DNA of 64,000 nucleotides from Stomorhina lunata (lineage: Eukaryota > Arthropoda > Insecta > Diptera > Rhiniidae): contig OW121742.1 of NCBI GenBank assembly GCA_933228675.1, positions 113,162,739 through 113,226,738 of the forward strand, given 5' to 3'. This document shows, piece by piece, positions 13,036-25,427 of this stretch. The notes under the pieces were generated by a model that saw only the letters and a list, made by a program, of their open reading frames with translations, was not told where the DNA came from and searched no databases. The position numbers were made by a program, and so were the translations under genes. Numbering within the stretch: the stretch's first letter is position 1; every line of letters starts with the position of its first letter.

Positions 13036-14690
13036 GATTATGTTTTCTATAGAAAAACTGATTTTTTCTATAGAAAAACTGATTTTTTCTATAGAAAAAC
13101 TGATTTTTTCTATAGAAAAACTGATTTTTTCTATAGAAAAACTGATTTTTTCTATAGAAAACCTGATTTTTTCTATAGAAAAACTGATTTTTTCTATAGA
13201 AAAACTGATTTTTTCTAGAGAAAAACTGATTTTTTCTAGAGAAAAACTGATTTTTTCTATAGAAAAACTGATTTTTTCTATAGAAAAACTTATTTTTTCT
13301 ATAGAAAAACTTATTTTTTTTATAGAAAAACTTATTTTTTCTATAGAAAAACTGATTCTTTCTATAGAAAAACTGATTTTTTCTATAGAAAAACTGACTT
13401 TTTCTATAGAAAAACTGATTTTTTCTATAGAAAAACTGATTTTTTCTATAGAAAAACTGATTTTTTCTATAGAAAAACTGACTTTTTCTATAGAAAAACT
13501 GATTTTTTCTATAGAAAAACTGATTTTTTCTATAGAAAAACTGATTTTTTCTATAGAAAAACTGATTTTTTCTATAGAAAAACTGATTTTTTCTATAGAA
13601 AAACTGATTTTTTCTATAGAAAAACTGATTTTTTCTATAGAAAAACTGATTTTTTCTATAGAAAAACTGATTTTTTCTATAGAAAAACTGATTTTTTCTA
13701 TAGAAAAACTGATTTTTTCTATAGAAAAACTGATTTTTTCTATAGAAAAACTGATTTTTTCTATAGAAAAACTGATTTTTTCTATAGAAAAACTGATTTT
13801 TTCTATAGAAAAACTGATTTTTTCTATAGAAAAACTGATTTTTTCTATAGAAAAACTGATTTTTTCTATAGAAAAACTGATTTTTTCTATAGAAAAACTG
13901 ATTTTTTCTATAGAAAAACTGATTTTTTCTATAGAAAAATTGATTTTTTCTATAGAAAAACTGATTTTTTCTATAGAAAAACTGATTTTTTCTATAGAAA
14001 AACTGATTTTTTCTATAGAAAAACTGATTTTTTCTATAGAAAAACTGATTTTTTCTATAGAAAAACTGATTTTTTCTATAGAAAAACTGATTTTTTCTAT
14101 AGAAAAACTGATTTTTTCTATAGAAAAACTGATTTTTTCTATAGAAAAACTGATTTTTTCTATAGAAAAACTGATTTTTTCTATAGAAAAACTGATTTTT
14201 TCTATAGAAAAACTGATTTTTTCTATAGAAAAACTGATTTTTTCTATAGAAAAACTGATTTTTTCTATAGAAAAACTGATTTTTTCTATAGAAAAACTGA
14301 TTTTTTCTATAGAAAAACTGATTTTTTCTATAGAAAAACTGATTTTTTCTATAGAAAAACTGATTTTTTCTATAGAAAAACTGATTTTTTCTATAGAAAA
14401 ACTGATTTTTTCTATAGAAAAACTGATTTTTTCTATAGAAAAACTGATTTTTTCTATAGAAAAACTGATTTTTTCTATAGAAAAACTGATTTTTTTCTAT
14501 AGAAAAACTGATTTTTTCTATAGAAAAACTGATTTTTTCTATAGAAAAACTTATTATTCCTATAGAAAAACTTATTTTTTCTATAGAAAAACTTATTTTT
14601 CCTATAGAAAAACTTATTTTTCCTATAGAAAAACTTATTTTTCCTATAAAAAAAAACCTATTTTTGCTATAAAAAACTTAGTTTTTCTTT
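13036..14690. repeat. 21-bp palindromic satellite, block E (CTGAT linker), inverted relative to D
   Basis: About 75 copies of 21 bp: TTTTTTCTATAGAAAAACTGA. The core of the array (about 13560-14480) is almost perfectly homogeneous. The edges carry CTTAT variants and one extra-T unit near 14488 that shifts the frame. The long plus-strand open frame reads SIEKLIF heptads and is a product of the 21-bp period, not a recognised protein. Confidence 0.97.
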
Positions 14691-15689
14691 CGGATGCTAA
14701 ATATCTATGTATTCGTTTATCCCAAAACATAAAAGGAAACCCTCGTTACATGTTTTCCTTGTGCTTAAACTTGTATATAAAGAACTTGGGAAATCTATAT
14801 TTAATATCCAAAACTTCATGGTTTTGATTTTGATTGCAATACATTGCTTTACTGAAACCTCCTAAAAGTAGGCAATGTGATTGCAACTGAATGTTATAAA
14901 TTTAATATAGAGCTTCAGACTTAATAAATAAGATAGCCATTTAAATTATTACTTGAAGGATTTCAAGAAATCTTGGTTCATTTGAATCATTATTTTTATA
15001 ATTAAGTTTCTTATCACGTTCTAAAGCAAAATTTTTGTGAAGTTCACTTTTCATTAATCATTACACCAAATACCACAAAGGGTTAAGTGAACTTATTTTT
15101 AAAATTTTTTGATTTATTTGTATTGACATTACAAACACCAGCATAACTGCTAATAAATGTAGGTGTATGTGTGTATGTATGAATACTATTTAAATCAACA
15201 CCTAAACATGTTAATTTCCTATTGCTAACAAAAACAGACAATCATTTAATATTGAAAAGTTTTCAAGAGTAAAAGGAAATTAAATATTGTCAATGCCAAA
15301 ATGATGATGAACAATACAAGAAAAAGACAATATTTTCGAAAATATATATATCTCAAATAATGATTTGCATAGGGAAGTAATTGTATGACTAGAATGAATT
15401 AGTTACAGCTTTGGGATTGTGTTATATATCAAGTTGTGTCAAGGTCTTTAAAAGACCTTTGAAGAAAATAGAGATTATTTGTGGGTGACACAAAGTAATA
15501 AATTTGTTTGTTTCTTAGTTCAAATCAATTGAAAATAATTGAAGGTTTGAAAAAACTAATAGGATTTTTATTATTACAATTTTGTCATTTATTTTTGAAT
15601 AAACTTTTTTAATTTTTAATATATTTCCTGAATAAAAAATTCGGATATAACAAAATAATGTTTTTGTTTCATACATATTTAATCCTAAT
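14691..15689. other. AT-rich spacer with small palindromes
   Basis: No gene was recognised. A GT-rich patch lies near 15163-15182. Two short palindromes occur in otherwise unique DNA: ATATTTTCGAAAATAT (15330-15345) and AAGGTCTTT-A-AAAGACCTT (15441-15459). Confidence 0.65.
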
Positions 15690-15730
15690 AAAAATTTTTA
15701 TAAAAATATGTTCGGCTGTGCCGAATCGTG
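15690..15730 (-). mobile_element. Fragment resembling one end of a dispersed dipteran non-coding repeat
   Basis: The fragment contains the stem-loop TTCGGC-TGT-GCCGAA (15711-15725), which on the minus strand reads CGATTCGGCACAGCCGAA. From memory, ATTCGGC...GCCGAA marks one end of a very common non-coding interspersed repeat in higher flies. Together with 17478-17555 it brackets block F in the expected order on the minus strand. The identification is inference. Confidence 0.4.
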
Positions 15731-15747
15731 TTAAATTTAATAACATA

Positions 15748-17473
15748 TCTCAGTCTTCACTTTTTTCTATAAAAAAAGTTCAGTCTTCACTTTTTTCTAT
15801 AGAAAAAAGTTCAGTCTTCACTTTTTTCTGTAGAAGAAAGTTCAGTCTTCACTTTTTTCTATAGAAAAAAGTTCAGTCTTCACTTTTTTCTATAGAAAAA
15901 AGTACAGTCTTCACTTTTTCCTATAGAAAAAAGTTCAGTCTTCACTTTTTCCTATAGAAAAAAGTTCAGTCTTAACTTTTTCCTATAGAAAAAAGTTCAG
16001 TCTTCACTTTTTCCTATAGAAAAAAGTTCAGTCTTCACTTTTTACTATAGAAAAAAGTTCAGTCTTCACTTTTTTTCTATAGAAAAAAGTTCATTCTTCA
16101 CTTTTTTTCTATAGAAAAAAGTTCATTCTTCACTTTTTTTCTATAGAAAAAAGTTCACTCTTCACTTTTTTTCTATAGAAAAAAGTTCATTCTTCACTTT
16201 TTTTCTATAGAAAAAAGTTCATTCTTCACTTTTTTTCTATAGAAAAAAGTTCATTCTTCACTTTTTTTCTATAGAAAAAAGTTCATTCTTCACTTTTTTT
16301 CTATAGAAAAAAGTTCATTCTTCACTTTTTTTCTATAGAAAAAAGTAAAGTTCAGTCTTCACTTTTTTCTATAGAAAAAAGTTCAGTCTTCACTTTTTTC
16401 TATAGAAAAAAGTTCAGTCTTCACTTTTTTCTATAGAAAAAAGTTCAGTCTTCACTTTTTTCTATAGAAAAAAGTTCAGTCTTCACTTTTTTCTATAGAA
16501 AAAAGTTCAGTCTTCACTTTTTTCTATAGAAAAAAGTTCAGTCTTCACTTTTTTCTATAGAAAAAAGTTCAGTCTTCACTTTTTTCTATAGAAAAAAGTT
16601 CAGTCTTCACTTTTTTCTATAGAAAAAAGTTCAGTCTTCACTTTTTTCTATAGAAAAAAGTTCAGTCTTCACTTTTTTCTATAGAAAAAAGTTCAATTTT
16701 CACTTTTTTTCTATAGAAAAAAGTTCAGTCTTCACTTTTTTCTATAGAAAAAAGTTTAGTCTTCATTTTTTTCTATAGAAAAAAGTTCAGTCTTCACTTT
16801 TTTCTATAGAAAAAAGTTCAGTCTTCACTTTTTTCTATAGAAAAAAGTTCAGTCTTCACTTTTTTCTATAGAAAAAAGTTCAGTCTTCACTTTTTTCTAT
16901 AGAAAAAAGTTCAGTCTTCACTTTTTTCTCTAGAAAAAAGTTCAATTTTCACTTTTTTTCTATAGAAAAAAGTTCAGTCTTCACTTTTTTCTATAGAAAA
17001 AAGTTCAGTCTTCACTTTTTTCTATAGAAAAAAGTTCAGTCTTCACTTTTTTCTATAGAAAAAAGTTCAGTCTTCACTTTTTTCTATAGAAAAAAGTTCA
17101 GTCTTTTCTTTTTTGTATAGAAAAAAGTGAAGTCTAATCTTTTTTCTATAGAAAAAAGTTCATTCTTCACTTTTTTCTATAGAAAAAAGTTCATTCTTCA
17201 CTTTTTTCTATAGAAAAAAGTCCATTCTTCACTTTTTTCTATAGAAAAAAGTTCATTCTTCACTTTTTTCTATAGAAAAAAGTTCATTCTTCACTTTTTT
17301 CTATAGAAAAAAGTTCATTCTTCACTTTTTTCTATAGAAAAAAGTTCATTCTTCACTTTTATCTATAGAAAAAAGTTCATGCTTCACTTTTTTCTATAGA
17401 AAATAGTTCAGGCTTCACTTTTATTAGAAAAAATAGTTCAGTCTTCACAATTTTCTATTTATTCACTTTTTAC
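15748..17473. repeat. 31/32-bp palindromic satellite, block F (GTTCAGTCTTCAC linker)
   Basis: About 55 copies. The core TTTTTCTATAGAAAAAA is joined to GTTCAGTCTTCAC (31 bp) or, at 16077-16340, GTTCATTCTTCAC with an extra T (32 bp). The linker is the reverse complement of GTGAAGACTGAAC in blocks I and J, so F is inverted relative to them. The array lies between two fragments of a putative dispersed repeat. Confidence 0.96.
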
Positions 17474-17477
17474 ACCC

Positions 17478-17555
17478 AACATCAAAAGCAAGTTACAAAC
17501 GGAATCACAATCTCAATATACCCACCATTCTTTTTTAGTGGTGAGTATAAAAGTT
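17478..17555 (-). mobile_element. Fragment resembling the start of a dispersed dipteran non-coding repeat
   Basis: On the minus strand it reads a near-palindrome, TATACTCACCACT through AATGGTGGGTATA, and then GATTCCGTTTGTAAC. This layout (hairpin with TATACCC/GGGTATA arms followed by ATTCCGTTTGTAAC) matches my recollection of the beginning of a dispersed repeat in higher flies. It pairs with the end-like fragment at 15690-15730. No coding capacity is seen. Confidence 0.45.
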
Positions 17556-19190
17556 ATATACAAATTTTGTCTGAATTTTATTTAAAACCCTTAAATTATG
17601 CTATAAATTTGCCATTAAACTTTCCGCCTGAATGTATGTCTAACACATAAAGGTGGTAAATTTGAAGCCTAAGGCTAGGCTTTACAAATGCAATTATTAT
17701 ACAAAACAACAAATGAAATAATATTTCAAATTTAAATTAGTTACATATGCCAAATCTATTGTTTTTCTTTCTCTTTGACAAAATTTTAAAAGAATATTTA
17801 ATTTAATTTGACAGTAAATGCAATTTAATTAAAATAGTATTTATTTGCTTTTTTAAAAAACAGCCTAAAACTATGCAGCTGCTGTTGTAGCAAAATTCAG
17901 TTTAATGCACTTTATCTCATTTAGAACCAGTATTTATTTAGTTAATCAAATGAAATCTTTTAAATCCTTGAATATATTACAAAATTTTCAAAACTTTTTT
18001 TTCAAACTCTTTTTAATTCCTTTTTAATAAAATAAGTTTTTAATATCCACTAAAAACAATAAATAATTTCTATATATTTTATACAATTATTTCAGTTAAA
18101 TGTAAATGTAATTCATAAAATTGTAATTGTAATTTTAATATTTGGTAAAGCTTAACTAAATACCTCATTAACTTTAATAAGTTTTATATTTAATAAATTG
18201 TTCATTTATGTAGTTTATAATTTTATAGAATAATCGTATAAATACAATTTGTTTGTTAAATTGTTACAAAGTTTATTGTAAATGTTTAACGATGTTGAAA
18301 TGCAAATGCAGGAAATTATTATTTTATTTATGTGAGTATAATTAAAATTACTATTTAAGTACAGGGCTAACAAAAAAATCAGACTCGTTACACTGTGCTT
18401 GAGTGAAATTTGACTAAGAAATTTCTTTATAAGGTTCCAATTATCATAGTTTTGTAACTTATAAAACGGAATACTCTAGGTTATAGAAAAATTTTATTGC
18501 ATACTTCTAGGAGGTTTTTGAAGTTTCCTATAATCTTACTTTTGGTAACTTTTCTGTAAGAAAAAGTCTGCCCATTGTCAATTTTTAACCTGCACAATGT
18601 AAATTACTTATAGGCTTAAATATGAAGTAATGTTTAATAAATTCATGAATAACTTAACTCTACAGTAAAGGCTAAAAAATAGAGACAATGAAGTTTCTCA
18701 ATTGTTCCCTTTCATATTATATTTCAGAACAATTAACTCATTTTCAATATCTCAATTACAATATTGTCCCTGTATTGTTTATTTCCTTCAAGTTGTTAAT
18801 TAATATTAATCCATTATTCGATTTTAGCATTATTTATTGTTATGAATAGTAGTCATAGAAATATTTACTACTTATTTTGTTAATGAAGTAAAATTCAATT
18901 TAATATTAATACTAAGAAAATATTTATATAAATATCAACTTATTTGGAACTAATATGGGATTTATTTATATATGGACTTTCCAGAAGCCTACAAACATAT
19001 TCGATTCAAATCCGGACATAGGTATGTTGTTGTATTATCAATTTCATTATAAATTTGAATTTTAATACATTTACTATTTACTTAATAAATAAATCAAAAT
19101 AAACATATGATTAATAAGAACAAAAGGAAGGTTAACCTACTAACACAATAAGAAAACTAAAAAAAATTTAATTTTGAATATTTTTCCTAA
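17556..19190. other. Very AT-rich spacer
   Basis: About 1.6 kb rich in poly-A/T and TTTAATT words. No open frame of note, RNA gene or recognised mobile element is visible. Confidence 0.65.
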
Positions 19191-21172
19191 AGTAAAGTAG
19201 TCAAAGTTTTGACTACTTTTCTTAAGGAAAATTTTGACTAATTTTCTTAAGGAAAAATAAACAAAATTTTGACTAATTTTCTTAAGGAAAAATGGTCAAA
19301 ATTTTGACTAATTTTCTTAAGGAAAAATAAACAAAATTTTGACTAATTTTCTTAAGGAAAAATGGTCAAAATTTTGATTAATTTTCTTAAGGAAAAATAG
19401 TCAAAATTTTGACTAATTTTCTTAAGGAAAAATGGTCAAATTTTGACTAATTTTCTTAAGGAAAAATAGTCAAAATTTTGACTAATTTTCTTAAGGAAAA
19501 ATAGTCAAAATTTTGACTAATTTTCTTAAGGAAAAATAGTCAAAATTTTGACTAATTTTCTTAAGGAAAAATAGTCAAAATTTTGACTAATTTTCTTAAG
19601 GAAAAATAGTCAAAATTTTGACTAATTTTCTTAAGGAAAAATAGTCAAAATTTTGACTAATTTTCTTAAGGAAAAATAGTCAAAATTTTGACTAATTTTC
19701 TTAAGGAAAAATAGTCAAAATTTTGACTAATTTTCTTAAGGAAAAATAGTCAAAATTTTGACTAATTTTCTTAAGGAAAAATAGTCAAAATTTTGACTAA
19801 TTTTCTTAAGGAAAAATAGTCAAAATTTTGACTAATTTTCTTAAGGAAAAATAGTCAAAATTTTGACTAACTTTCTTAAGGAAAAATAGTCAAAATTTTG
19901 ACTAATTTTCTTAAGGAAAAATAGTCAAAATTTTGACTAATTTTCTTAAGGAAAAATAGTCAAAATTTTGACTAATTTTCTTAAGGAAAAATAGTCAAAA
20001 TTTTGACTAATTTTCTTAAGGAAAAATAGTCAAAATTTTGACTAATTTTCTTAAGGAAAAATAGTCAAAATTTTGACTAATTTTCTTAAGGAAAAATAGT
20101 CAAAATTTTGACTAATTTTCTTAAGGAAATATAGTCAAAATTTTGACTAATTTTCTTAAGGAAAAATAGTCAAAATTTTGACTAATTTTCTTAAGGAAAA
20201 ATAGTCAAAATTTTGACTTATTTTCTTAAGGAAAAATAGTCAAAATTTTGACTAATTTTCTTAAGGAAAAATAGTCAAAATTTTGACTAATTTTCTTAAG
20301 GAAAAATAGTCAAAATTTTGACTAATTTTCTTAAGGAAAAATAGTCAAAATTTTGACTAATTTTCTTAAGGAAAAATAGTCAAAATTTTGACTAATTTTC
20401 TTAAGGAAAAATAGTCAAAATTTTGACTAATTTTCTTAAGGAAAAATAGTCAAAATTTTGACTAATTTTCTTAAGGAAAAATTGTCAAAATTTTGACTAA
20501 TTTTCTTAAGAAAAAATAGTCAAAATTTTGACTAATTTTCTTAAGGAAAAATAGTCAAAATTTTGACTAATTTTCTTAAGGAAAAATAGTCAAAATTTTG
20601 ACTAGCTTTCTTAAGGAAAAATAGTCAAAATTTTGACTAGCTTTCTTAAGGAAAAATATTTATAATTTTGACTAATTTTCTTAAGGAAAACTAGTTAAAA
20701 TATTGACTAATTTTCTTAAGGAAAAATAGTCAAAATTTTGACTAATTTTCTTAAGGAAAAATAATCAAAATTTTGACTAATTTTCTTAAGGAAAAATAGT
20801 CAAAATTTTGACTAATTTTCTTAAGGAAAAATGGTCAAATTTTGACTAATTTTCTTAAGGAAAAATAGTCAAAATTTTGACTAATTTTCTTAAGGAAAAA
20901 TAGTAAAAATTTTGACTAATTTTCTTAAGGAAAAATAGTCAAAATTTTGACCAATTTTCTTAAGGAAAAATAGTCAAAATTTTGACTAATTTTCTTAAGG
21001 AAAAATAGTCAAAATTTTGACTAGTTTTCTTAAGGAAAAATAGTTAAAATTTTGACTAATTTTCTTAAGGAAAACTAGTTAAAATATTGACTAATTTTTT
21101 TAAGGAAAAATAGTCAAAATTTTGACTAATTTTCTTAAGGAAAAATAGTCAAAATTTTGACTACTTTTCCTT
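19190..21172. repeat. 35-bp double-palindrome satellite, block G
   Basis: About 56 copies of a 35-bp unit holding two palindromes: TTTTCTTAAGGAAAA (near-perfect, TTAA centre) and TAGTCAAAATTTTGACTA (perfect 18-mer). The middle of the array is nearly invariant, and the edges carry variants such as AAACAAAATTTTGAC and 34-bp units (near 19440 and 20830). The sequence family is unrelated to the CTATAG blocks but has the same architecture. Confidence 0.97.
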
Positions 21173-21312
21173 TTTCTCTATATAGAAAAATCATCCTATC
21201 GTCAAGTTTTCTCATTATAGAAAAATCTTCCTATCGTCAATTTTTCTCTATATAGAAAAATCTTCCTATCATCAGTTTTTTTCTTTATATAGAAAAATCT
21301 TCATATCTTCCA
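21173..21312. repeat. Degenerate CTATATAG monomers at the edge of block G
   Basis: Four units of about 34-38 bp with a CTATATAGAAAAATCTTCC core and TATCGTCA linkers. Similar longer monomers appear at the edges of other blocks (about 54500-54550 and 56690-56730), suggesting relics of an ancestral unit. Confidence 0.8.
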
Positions 21313-22375
21313 TTTTTATTTTAATTTTAGTTTGGAAAGGGCTACCTTCCCCTTGGGAAAATTTTAGCCATTGACTTCATTAAAATTTTGCTTTTGTAGT
21401 TGTTAAGAGGAGGGTTTATTAAAAAAGATTTATTTGCTAAGGGAGGAAAAGGCTTAAAATTTGTTGTTCACTTACATTATTATAAGTATAGGTGTGTTTG
21501 CATATGTGTTGGTGTTTTGTCTGTGTGTGAGAATATATACATATTTAGTGGTTATTTGCATTAATGTTTTGTTTATTTGATATAATATAATAAACACTCC
21601 TACGAGTACATATTCATAGAAGGACTTACATATATTTATTTGTATAGCAAATACTTATGCACCGACATATGACCCAACAGTTTTGGAAGGGGTTAATATA
21701 CTCAAGCTTATCCACCTCCTGAGTTTATTTCAGTAAAAGCCTTCAACTAGAAGACATGAAAAGCCTTTTGGAAGCTTTCAGAGTAATGGTTTTTTAAAAC
21801 TTTCAATGACGAATTCTTTATGAACTTAGAAGTTTTTAAAGCAGCTCTTAAAGAAATTTACACTTTAAGTGAAAGTTTTGTGTAAAACCGAGTAGTAATA
21901 GCCCTTAATTTGGATAGAGTATAAAGCCCTTAAACTGCTGGGTGGCATCCGACTACATATACACATAATTTTATTCATGCAATTATTGTAAATACATACA
22001 ATTGTAAATATATTCATATGTTTGTATCTGTGTGTTTTCCTTTCGAAAGCGTATTAATATTAATATTATTGTAGGCATTTAATTGAATTTTGTTTTCAAT
22101 ACAATTGTTTTGTGTATTTACTGTATTTGTATTTTCGTTTTCGGGTATTGTTTTCATTTTAAGCCATTTCAAAGTTAGGCTGTGATTTTATGGTATTTGT
22201 GTTTTTGTGTTAATTTTGTGCTAGCTGTTGTAGTTTTTGTTGTTGCTGCTGTTGTCAAAAATAATTACAAAATGGTGTGGCTGTAAGCTTAATAAATATC
22301 TAGATATGAGTATACATGCATATAAATAAATACATATACTAAAGCAATTATCAACTAACATTAGCATATAAAACT
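21313..22375. other. Spacer with GT and GTTGCTG microsatellites
   Basis: Unique-looking DNA, less AT-rich than most spacers. It has GT-rich patches (about 21490-21530) and a GTTGTTGCTGCTGTTGT stretch at about 22240-22256. No open frame or RNA was recognised. Confidence 0.65.
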
Positions 22376-22377
22376 AC

Positions 22378-24520
22378 CTTTTATAGAAAAAAGTAAAGAC
22401 TGAACAATTTTCTATAGAAAAAAGTCAAGACTCAACTATTCTCTATAGAAAAAAGTGAAGACTGAACTATTTTCTATAGAAAAGAGTGAAGACTGAACTA
22501 TTTTCTATAGAAAAGAGTAAAGACTGAACTATTTTCTATAGAAAAAAGTGAAGGCTGAACTATTTTCTATAGAAAAAAGTGAAGGCTGAACTATTTTCTA
22601 TAGAAAAAAGTGAAGACTGAACTATTTTCTATAGAAAAAAGTGAAGACTGAACTATTTTCTATAGAAAAAAGTGAAGACTGAACTATTTTCTATAGAAAA
22701 AAGTGAAGACTGAACTATTTTCTATAGAAAAAAGTGAAGACTGAACTATTTTCTATAGAAAAAAGTGAAGACTGAACTATTTTCTATAGAAAAAAGTGAA
22801 CACTGGACTTTTTTCTATAGAAAAAAGTGAAGACTAATCTTTTTTCTATAGAAAAAAGTGAAGACTAAACTTTTTTCTATAGAGAAAAATGAAGACTGAA
22901 CTATTTTCTATAGAAATAAGTGAAGACTGAACTATTTTCTATAGAATAAAGTGAAGACTGAACTATTTTCTATAGAAAAAAGTAAAGACTGAACTATTTT
23001 CTATAGAAAAAAGTAAAGACTGAACAATTTTGCATAGCAAAAAGTGAAGACTGAACTACTTTCAATAAGAAAAGTGACGACAAAACTATTTTCTATAGAA
23101 AACAGTGAAGACAGAACTTTTTTCTATAGAAAAAAGTGAAGAGTGAACTTTTTTCTATAGAAAAAAGTGAAGACTGAACTATTTTCAGTAGAAAAAAGTG
23201 AAGACTGAACTATTTTCTATAAAAAAAAAGTGAAGTCTAAACTATTTTCTTTAGCAAAAAGTGAAGACTGAACTATTTTCTATAGAAAAATGTGAAGACT
23301 GAACTATTTTCTATAGAAAAAAGTGAAGACTGAACTATTTTCTATAGAAAACAGTGAAGACTGAATTATTTTCTATAGAAAAAAGTGAAGACTGAACTAT
23401 TTTCTATAAAAAAAAGTGAAGACTGAACTATTTTCTTTAGCAAAAAGTGAAGACTGAACTATTTTCTATAGAAAAAAGTGAAGACTGAACTATTTTCTAT
23501 AGAAAAAAGTTAAGGCTGAACAATTTTCAATAAAAAAAGGTGAAGGCGGAACTATTTTCTATAGAAAAAAGTGAAGGCTGAACTATTTTCTATAGAAAAA
23601 AAAACTATTTTCTATAGAAAAAAGTGAAGAGCAAACTATTTGCTATAGAAAAAAGCGAAGACTGAACTATTTTCTATAGAAAGAAGTGAAGACTGAACTA
23701 TTTTCTATAGAAAAAAGTGAAGACTGAACTATTTTCTATAAAAAAAAGTGAAGACTGAACTATTTTCTTTAGCAAAAAGTGAAGACTGAACTATTTTCTA
23801 TAGAAAAAAGTGAAGACTGAACTATTTTCTATAGAAAAAAGTTACGGCTGAACAATTTTCAATAAAAAAAAGGTGAAGGCTGAACTATTTTCTATAGAAA
23901 AAAGTGAAGGCTGAACTATTTTCTATAGAAAAAAAAACTATTTTCTATAGAAAAAAGTGAAGACCAAACTATTTTCTATAGAAAAAAGTGAAGGCTGAAC
24001 TATTTTCTATAGAAAAAAAACTATTTTCTATAGAAAAAAGTGAAGACCAAACTATTTTCCATAGAAAAAAGCGAAGACTGAACTATTTTCTATAGAAAAA
24101 AGTGAAGGCTGAACTATTTTCTATAGAAAAAAAACTATTTTCTATAGAAAAAAGTGAAGACCAAACTATTTTCTATAGAAAAAAGCGAAGACTGAACTTT
24201 TTTCTATAGAAAAAAGTAAAGACTGTACTTTTTTCTATAGAAAAAAGTGAAGACTGAACTTTTTTCTATAGAAAAAAGTGAAGACTGAACTTTTTTCTAT
24301 AGAAAAAAGTGAAGACTGAACTTTTTTCTATAGAAAAAAGTGAAGACTGAACTTTTTTCTATAGAAAAAAGTGAAGACTGAACTTTTTTCTATAGAAAAA
24401 AGTGAAGACTGAACTTTTTTCTATAGAAAAAAGTAGAGACTGAACTTTTTTCTATAGAAAAAAGTAAAGACTGGACATTTTTCTATAGAAAAAAGTGAAG
24501 ACTGAACTAGTTTCTGTAGA
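22378..24520. repeat. 31-bp palindromic satellite, block I (GTGAAGACTGAAC linker)
   Basis: About 69 copies. The core TTTTCTATAGAAAAAA plus GTGAAGACTGAACTA is the reverse complement of block F's linker. Truncated units (AAAAAAAACTATTTTC) recur near 23597, 23934, 24014 and 24127, and TTTAGCAAAAAG variants near 23251, 23447 and 23769, which indicates internal duplications with deletions. Confidence 0.96.
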
Positions 24521-25425
24521 GCCTTGTTCAAGTTCTTTTGCCAATATATACTTTGGACCCAATTTCCCAATTTGAAAAAGTTCATTTAGTTAAAATTTTT
24601 AAAACAGATTATAAAAAAACACAAGTCCTGAACTCCTTTCTAAGCTCTTCTAAAACACATATGGGCTAGTATATGTGAATACATTAACATATGATTACAT
24701 TTGTGTGTGTACGCATTTGTTCTTTACTTATTCAAATGACACAATTGCTTCACATTAATCATATGTCTAGAGGATTCTATTATATTTGAATATGTATTTA
24801 TTCCACTGGCTGTGGCAAGTAAATTAATTAGTGCTCATTTCATAATAACAATTGCTTTTGTTGGCTGGCAGACACTCCGTAATAATTTTTTGGCAAAAAA
24901 GGCATATTAAGTTATGGCTTAAATGGCAAAGGGGGCAATAAGGGTCTTAGATGAAAATTAATTCCATTAACAAAACTGGGAATTCAATGAGAGTAGAGCT
25001 TTTTTAATATTGGCTTTGCCTATAAATGAATATAGTTCAAACGATTTTTGGCACTCCAAAAGCTTGTGGCCATTTTAGGGTTAATTGCTGGGCTTATGAA
25101 CCATAAATTTGAAAAGTTTATGTTTTTTTGGGTTTAGTCTTAATTACAATATATAGAAAAATTTTATAAAGAGTAAAAGTGGTTGATTTATTATGTCCTA
25201 CAACATGAGAAGCAATTTTTCAAAACAATTTCTTAATTAGAAAGCAAAACATACAATTATTTGCAGTAGAAAAAAATATGTTCAAAAAACCTAGCATATA
25301 TTCATTCCAAATTTAAAAATTTTTCTATAGAAAAATAGTCAAAGCTTTCCTATAAAATATATACACTAATTCAAATTTATTTAAATTAAATTTTAAAATC
25401 TTTTACACGAAATTCTCATCAAGAG
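24521..25425. other. Spacer; possible conserved non-coding island
   Basis: No gene was found. About 24735-25100 is less repetitive and richer in GC, with homeodomain-like TAAATTAATTAG (about 24823-24834) and GGC-rich words. The texture resembles conserved intronic or intergenic DNA. A solitary core with a block-G-like flank (TTTTTCTATAGAAAAATAGTC) lies at about 25319-25339. Confidence 0.5.
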
Positions 25426-25427
25426 CT

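Noticed and set aside
13040..14827. 595-codon plus-strand open frame (SIEKLIF repeats)
   Set aside because: It is a read-through of a homogeneous 21-bp satellite whose length is a multiple of three. The frame contains no non-repeat domain, and its tail changes frame through an array indel.
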